Assembly (NCBI RefSeq): GCF_905233635.1
Contig: NZ_CAJODG010000074.1
Span: 1-8,668, forward strand
DNA from: Selenomonas sp. AE3005
GTDB lineage: Bacteria; Bacillota; Negativicutes; Selenomonadales; Selenomonadaceae
Direction of reading: 5' to 3'
Length of the DNA: 8,668 nucleotides
Part shown: positions 6,893-8,668 of the stretch, in pieces
Position numbering within the stretch: the stretch's first letter is position 1
Layout: the number at the start of each line of letters is the position of its first letter
The notes under the pieces: generated by a model
Databases searched by the model: none
What the model saw: the letters and a program-made list of their open reading frames with translations, nothing else
What the model was told of the DNA's origin: nothing
Translations under genes and position numbers: made by a program

Positions 6893-6928
6893 AAAACAGC
6901 ACCTTGCCTGCAGGGTGCTGTTTTTATT
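6893..6928 (+). terminator. Terminator of the cyd operon, possibly bidirectional
   Basis: The stem AAAACAGCACC (6893-6903) pairs with GGTGCTGTTTT (6914-6924); inner pairs extend it to about 14 around a CCTG loop, followed by TTTTTATTTG. On the minus strand the same stem is followed by TTTTCTTT, and the toxin gene ends 8 bases away, so it can probably serve both transcripts. Confidence 0.92.
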
Positions 6929-6935
6929 TGCATTA

Positions 6936-7208
6936 TTATTTTTTTTCATAAATCTCACGACGATGGCCTACTGTCAAGGCCAAGATAACTAATTCTTCAT
7001 CCTGAATGTCACATATCAGGCGATAGTCGCCAATTCTATACCGCCACAGACCATTTAGATTTGCCGTTAAGCCTTTTCCGTGTTCGCGTGGATTATCACA
7101 GGCAAGCAAATTCTTTTGAATCCATGATTTCAAAATGCGCTGCGTGTATTTATCCAACTTCTTAAATTCCTTATCAAAACGCGGCGTGGTTTCTACTCTG
7201 TAACTCAT
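6936..7208 (-). CDS. RelE/ParE-family type II toxin
   Basis: The 90-residue basic protein has the RelE/ParE fold signature. An N-terminal helical part (FDKEFKKLDKYTQ, residues 11-23) is followed by the strands GLWRYRIGDYRLICDI (residues 53-68) and the C-terminal GHRREIY (81-87). Lys45, Arg56, Arg58, Arg63, Arg83 and Tyr87 are candidates for the catalytic residues; E. coli RelE uses lysines, arginines and Tyr87 to cut mRNA on the ribosome. This points to an mRNA interferase rather than a gyrase-directed ParE, though I cannot separate them firmly. The start at 7208 overlaps the antitoxin stop (ATGA), and GGAAGGA lies about 9 bases upstream; the open frame begins 6 codons earlier at 7226, but that start lacks support. 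The gene is transcribed with the antitoxin. Confidence 0.88.
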   Translation of the reverse strand: MSYRVETTPRFDKEFKKLDKYTQRILKSWIQKNLLACDNPREHGKGLTANLNGLWRYRIGDYRLICDIQDEELVILALTVGHRREIYEKK

Positions 7209-7426
7209 AAGTCGAGTTCCTTCCACAAGTCACCAATGGGACGGCTCTTCTTACCACTATTGATATATTCCGCATAGGCGTCCTCAGCTACTGTTATATC
7301 ATACTCCTCTTGAATCTTCTCAAACAATGCCCGTTTGAACACTTCTCCTAACGAAAGCGAATGCAGCTTGGCATAACTTTCTGCCAACAATCGCTCCTCA
7401 TCAGTAAGCCGAATTGAAAAAGCCAC
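7205..7426 (-). CDS. Ribbon-helix-helix antitoxin of the RelE-like toxin
   Basis: The 73-residue protein begins with AFSIRLTDEERLLAESYA, the strand-helix start of a ribbon-helix-helix (CopG/RelB-like, DUF6290-type) DNA-binding domain. A helix with SLGEVFKRAL (25-34) follows, then an acidic toxin-binding tail ending DLWKELDL. It should neutralise the toxin and repress its own promoter. The start is a GTG at 7426: AGGAGG stands 8 bases upstream and the reading gives the family's exact N-terminus. The open frame continues back to an ATG at 7594, but this would run through the promoter and operator, so it is rejected. The stop overlaps the toxin start by 4 bases, the usual antitoxin-first arrangement. 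Confidence 0.86.
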   Translation of the reverse strand: MAFSIRLTDEERLLAESYAKLHSLSLGEVFKRALFEKIQEEYDITVAEDAYAEYINSGKKSRPIGDLWKELDL

Positions 7427-7443
7427 TTCAGACACCTCCTTTT

Positions 7444-7458
7444 TAGTACATTGTACTA
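7444..7458. promoter_or_regulatory. Palindromic operator of the toxin-antitoxin operon
   Basis: TAGTACA-T-TGTACTA is a perfect inverted repeat with 7-base arms around one central base. It covers the -10 box of the toxin-antitoxin promoter. Ribbon-helix-helix antitoxins typically bind short palindromes at this place to shut off their own operon, so autoregulation is likely but inferred. Confidence 0.75.
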
Positions 7459-7479
7459 CGAATATATTTCGCCAGTCAA
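7450..7479 (-). promoter_or_regulatory. Promoter of the toxin-antitoxin operon
   Basis: The minus strand reads TTGACT (7474-7479), an 18-base spacer, then TACAAT (7450-7455). The -10 box lies 12 bases before the antitoxin ribosome binding site, so the leader is very short. Confidence 0.8.
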
Positions 7480-7690
7480 TTATTTTCGAGTCGGCAAGCG
7501 TTTGAGTTACCTTAGGATTTACACAGCTCTCAAACTTCTGCGTTATTCCTGCCGAGTCAGGGGCTGTTGATGTTTTAGATGTAAACGGTTGCATTTCACG
7601 CTGAAACTAGGAACATTCACGCCAAACTGCTTAAGTTTTTGCTACTTTTTTATTTTGTCATGGACGTCATAGCAAGGAGAACGATATATC

Positions 7691-8539
7691 ATGGCGATTC
7701 AAGGCATACAACTTCAATCTGCCAAGTACGGTTTGGGTATGGTTGACTCATCGATACAACATTCACAGACAACGAAAACAGCCGACATTTCTTATAAAGA
7801 GTTGTTTCAATCTCTCCAACAACCGACTCAAAGCCTAAAGGATATGTGGAAAAGCTCGTTTGAAAAATGGTTTTCGCAAAGCGGACAGTTTTTTTATCAT
7901 GTTAGCGATGCAACACAAATTTCTGATAGCGCATGGCAACACAATGACTTTCCCTTTGATAAATTAACACGAGAAAATATTGATTCATCTGTATTCTCGT
8001 GGCAACCTTCGCGGAGCAATCCTTCCCAGTTGGATTCTAAAGTTCAAGCGAAGACACAGGCAACTTTGGGTAAACATTCGATTATTGTACCGCCGGAATT
8101 GGAGGAAAAAATGAGCCAAGACCCTGAATTGGCCAGAAAAGTTGCCGCAAATATTGATAAGGTATATGAATTTCATCGTCCTATGCCACACTTAGCTCTT
8201 CCCGGAACTAAGTTTTACGTAAATAAAGCCTACGGTTCCGTGATTGTTCTTAATAAAGACGGTGAAGTTGAACACTCTTGTGTTACAAGCGGCGGAGGGA
8301 TTATTGGACCGGATGAGCATACTTTGCGTCAAATTGAACGAGAGCAAGAAAGGAAGCAAAAACGAAAAGACGAGAATCGTCGAATTGCCGAGGAAGGCGA
8401 ATTAAAGTATATCAACAATCGGATAGAAACTATGCAAATGATGCAATCTCAAGACGAGCCATACAGCATTAGCGCACAAAATATAGGCAGCATTTCTGCA
8501 TCTCCAATGCTCGGATTGCTTGCTCAAAATATCTTCTGA
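7691..8539 (+). CDS. Hypothetical protein, DUF6033-like (282 aa)
   Basis: Function unknown. The 282-residue protein has no signal peptide and no membrane segment. It starts MAIQGIQLQSAKYG, followed by a polar, Gln/Ser-rich region to about residue 125. A conserved-looking block follows: HSIIVPPELEEKMSQDPELA (about 129-148), then KFYVNKAYGSVIVLNKDGEV and a glycine-rich SGGGIIG turn. Next comes a highly charged helix, probably coiled coil (RQIEREQERKQKRKDENRR, about 217-235), and a polar tail. The order of the 'PPELEEKMSQDPE' helix, '(V)xxDGxV' strand, Gly-rich turn and Arg/Lys/Glu helix reminds me of DUF6033-type proteins, but this is from memory and not checked. AAGGAG lies 11 bases before the ATG, a long spacing. 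The gene is monocistronic with its own terminator, and is visibly AT-richer than the cyd operon, which hints at horizontal acquisition. I find no clear promoter upstream. Confidence 0.8.
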   Translation: MAIQGIQLQSAKYGLGMVDSSIQHSQTTKTADISYKELFQSLQQPTQSLKDMWKSSFEKWFSQSGQFFYHVSDATQISDSAWQHNDFPFDKLTRENIDSSVFSWQPSRSNPSQLDSKVQAKTQATLGKHSIIVPPELEEKMSQDPELARKVAANIDKVYEFHRPMPHLALPGTKFYVNKAYGSVIVLNKDGEVEHSCVTSGGGIIGPDEHTLRQIEREQERKQKRKDENRRIAEEGELKYINNRIETMQMMQSQDEPYSISAQNIGSISASPMLGLLAQNIF

Positions 8540-8553
8540 AATCAAATATCACG

Positions 8554-8582
8554 AACACCACTCGAAAGGGTGGTGTTTTTTC
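8554..8582 (+). terminator. Rho-independent terminator of the orphan gene
   Basis: AACACCACTC (8554-8563) pairs with GGGTGGTGTT (8568-8577) around a GAAA tetraloop (one G-T wobble), followed by a run of T to 8581. It begins 15 bases after the stop codon at 8539. Confidence 0.93.
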
Positions 8583-8601
8583 ATGGGCAAAAGAAAGGTG
8601 C

Positions 8602-8636
8602 AAAACAAAAACGGAGCAACAGACAGCTACTCCGTT
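8602..8636 (-). terminator. Terminator of a leftward gene entering from the right edge
   Basis: Read leftward, AACGGAGTAGC pairs with GTTGCTCCGTT (two wobble pairs) around a 5-base loop, followed by TTTTTGTTTTG. It converges with the orphan gene's terminator 20 bases away and starts 8 bases after the stop codon at 8644. Confidence 0.85.
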
Positions 8637-8643
8637 CCACAGA

Positions 8644-8668
8644 TTATTCGGCATCGGGTTCAACTTTC
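8644..8668 (-). CDS. C-terminal end of a leftward gene (partial)
   Basis: Only the last seven codons and a TAA stop (8644-8646) are inside the window. They read Lys-Val-Glu-Pro-Asp-Ala-Glu, a typical acidic C-terminus. The frame is picked because its stop is placed 8 bases before a leftward terminator. The product cannot be identified. Confidence 0.5.

Noticed and set aside
6441..6902. 153-codon minus-strand frame opposite the BsuPI-domain gene
   Set aside because: The plus-strand gene has a signal peptide and domain motifs; the antisense frame starts in the terminator and has no support.
7427..7594. Upstream extension of the antitoxin to an ATG at 7594
   Set aside because: It would translate through the promoter and operator; the GTG at 7426 has a perfect AGGAGG and gives the family N-terminus.
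8469..8663. 64-codon minus-strand frame at the right edge
   Set aside because: It spans both terminators and the end of the orphan gene; the short frame ending at 8644 fits the terminator better.
1..8668. CRISPR array, transposase, integrase or tRNA gene
   Set aside because: No regularly spaced direct repeats, no transposase or integrase motifs and no tRNA-like cloverleaf with its TTCGA arm were seen by eye; a covariance-model scan would be needed to exclude small RNAs.

Overview
The window looks like chromosome of a Bacillota (Firmicutes) bacterium. The signs are strong AGGAGG-type ribosome binding sites on nearly every gene, a Bacillus-like rRNA leader element (TGTTCTTTGAAAACT, minus strand) at the left edge, and well-spaced sigma-A-type promoters. 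The moderate-GC, densely packed cyd operon would suit a respiring or microaerobic Gram-negative Firmicute (Negativicutes) such as a Selenomonas/Sporomusa relative, but that placement is a guess from overall feel and is not proven here.

Layout, left to right. Bases 1-242 read leftward as the control region of a ribosomal RNA operon whose 16S gene would lie outside the window: two tandem promoters with 17-base spacers, a motif shared just downstream of both, and a boxA-like antitermination element. A rho-independent terminator (249-281) separates this from a small unrecognised leftward gene (295-525). Divergent from that gene is the rightward operon cydA-cydB-cydD-cydC plus a secreted BsuPI-domain protein (688-6890). 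It has 4-base overlaps or short gaps throughout and a strong terminator at 6893-6928. A leftward type II toxin-antitoxin pair follows: an antitoxin with a GTG start, then a RelE-like toxin (6936-7426). Its promoter overlaps a perfect palindromic operator. A rightward orphan gene of unknown function (7691-8539) has lower GC than the cyd operon and its own terminator. The last bases hold a convergent terminator and the final codons of a leftward gene.

How the genes work together. CydA and CydB form the cytochrome bd quinol oxidase, a high-affinity terminal oxidase for low oxygen. CydD and CydC form the ABC exporter (thiol/heme-linked) needed to assemble it. The operon is therefore a self-contained oxidase plus maturation unit. 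The BsuPI-domain protein rides on the same transcript; its link to the oxidase is unknown. The toxin-antitoxin pair and the orphan gene look like an accessory insertion between core regions.

The least explained parts are the orphan gene at 7691-8539, the BsuPI protein in a cyd operon, the small gene at 295-525, and a perfect hairpin inside cydD that shares its stem with the operon terminator. I see no CRISPR array, insertion sequence, prophage or clear defence island, and nothing that I can call a new system with confidence.
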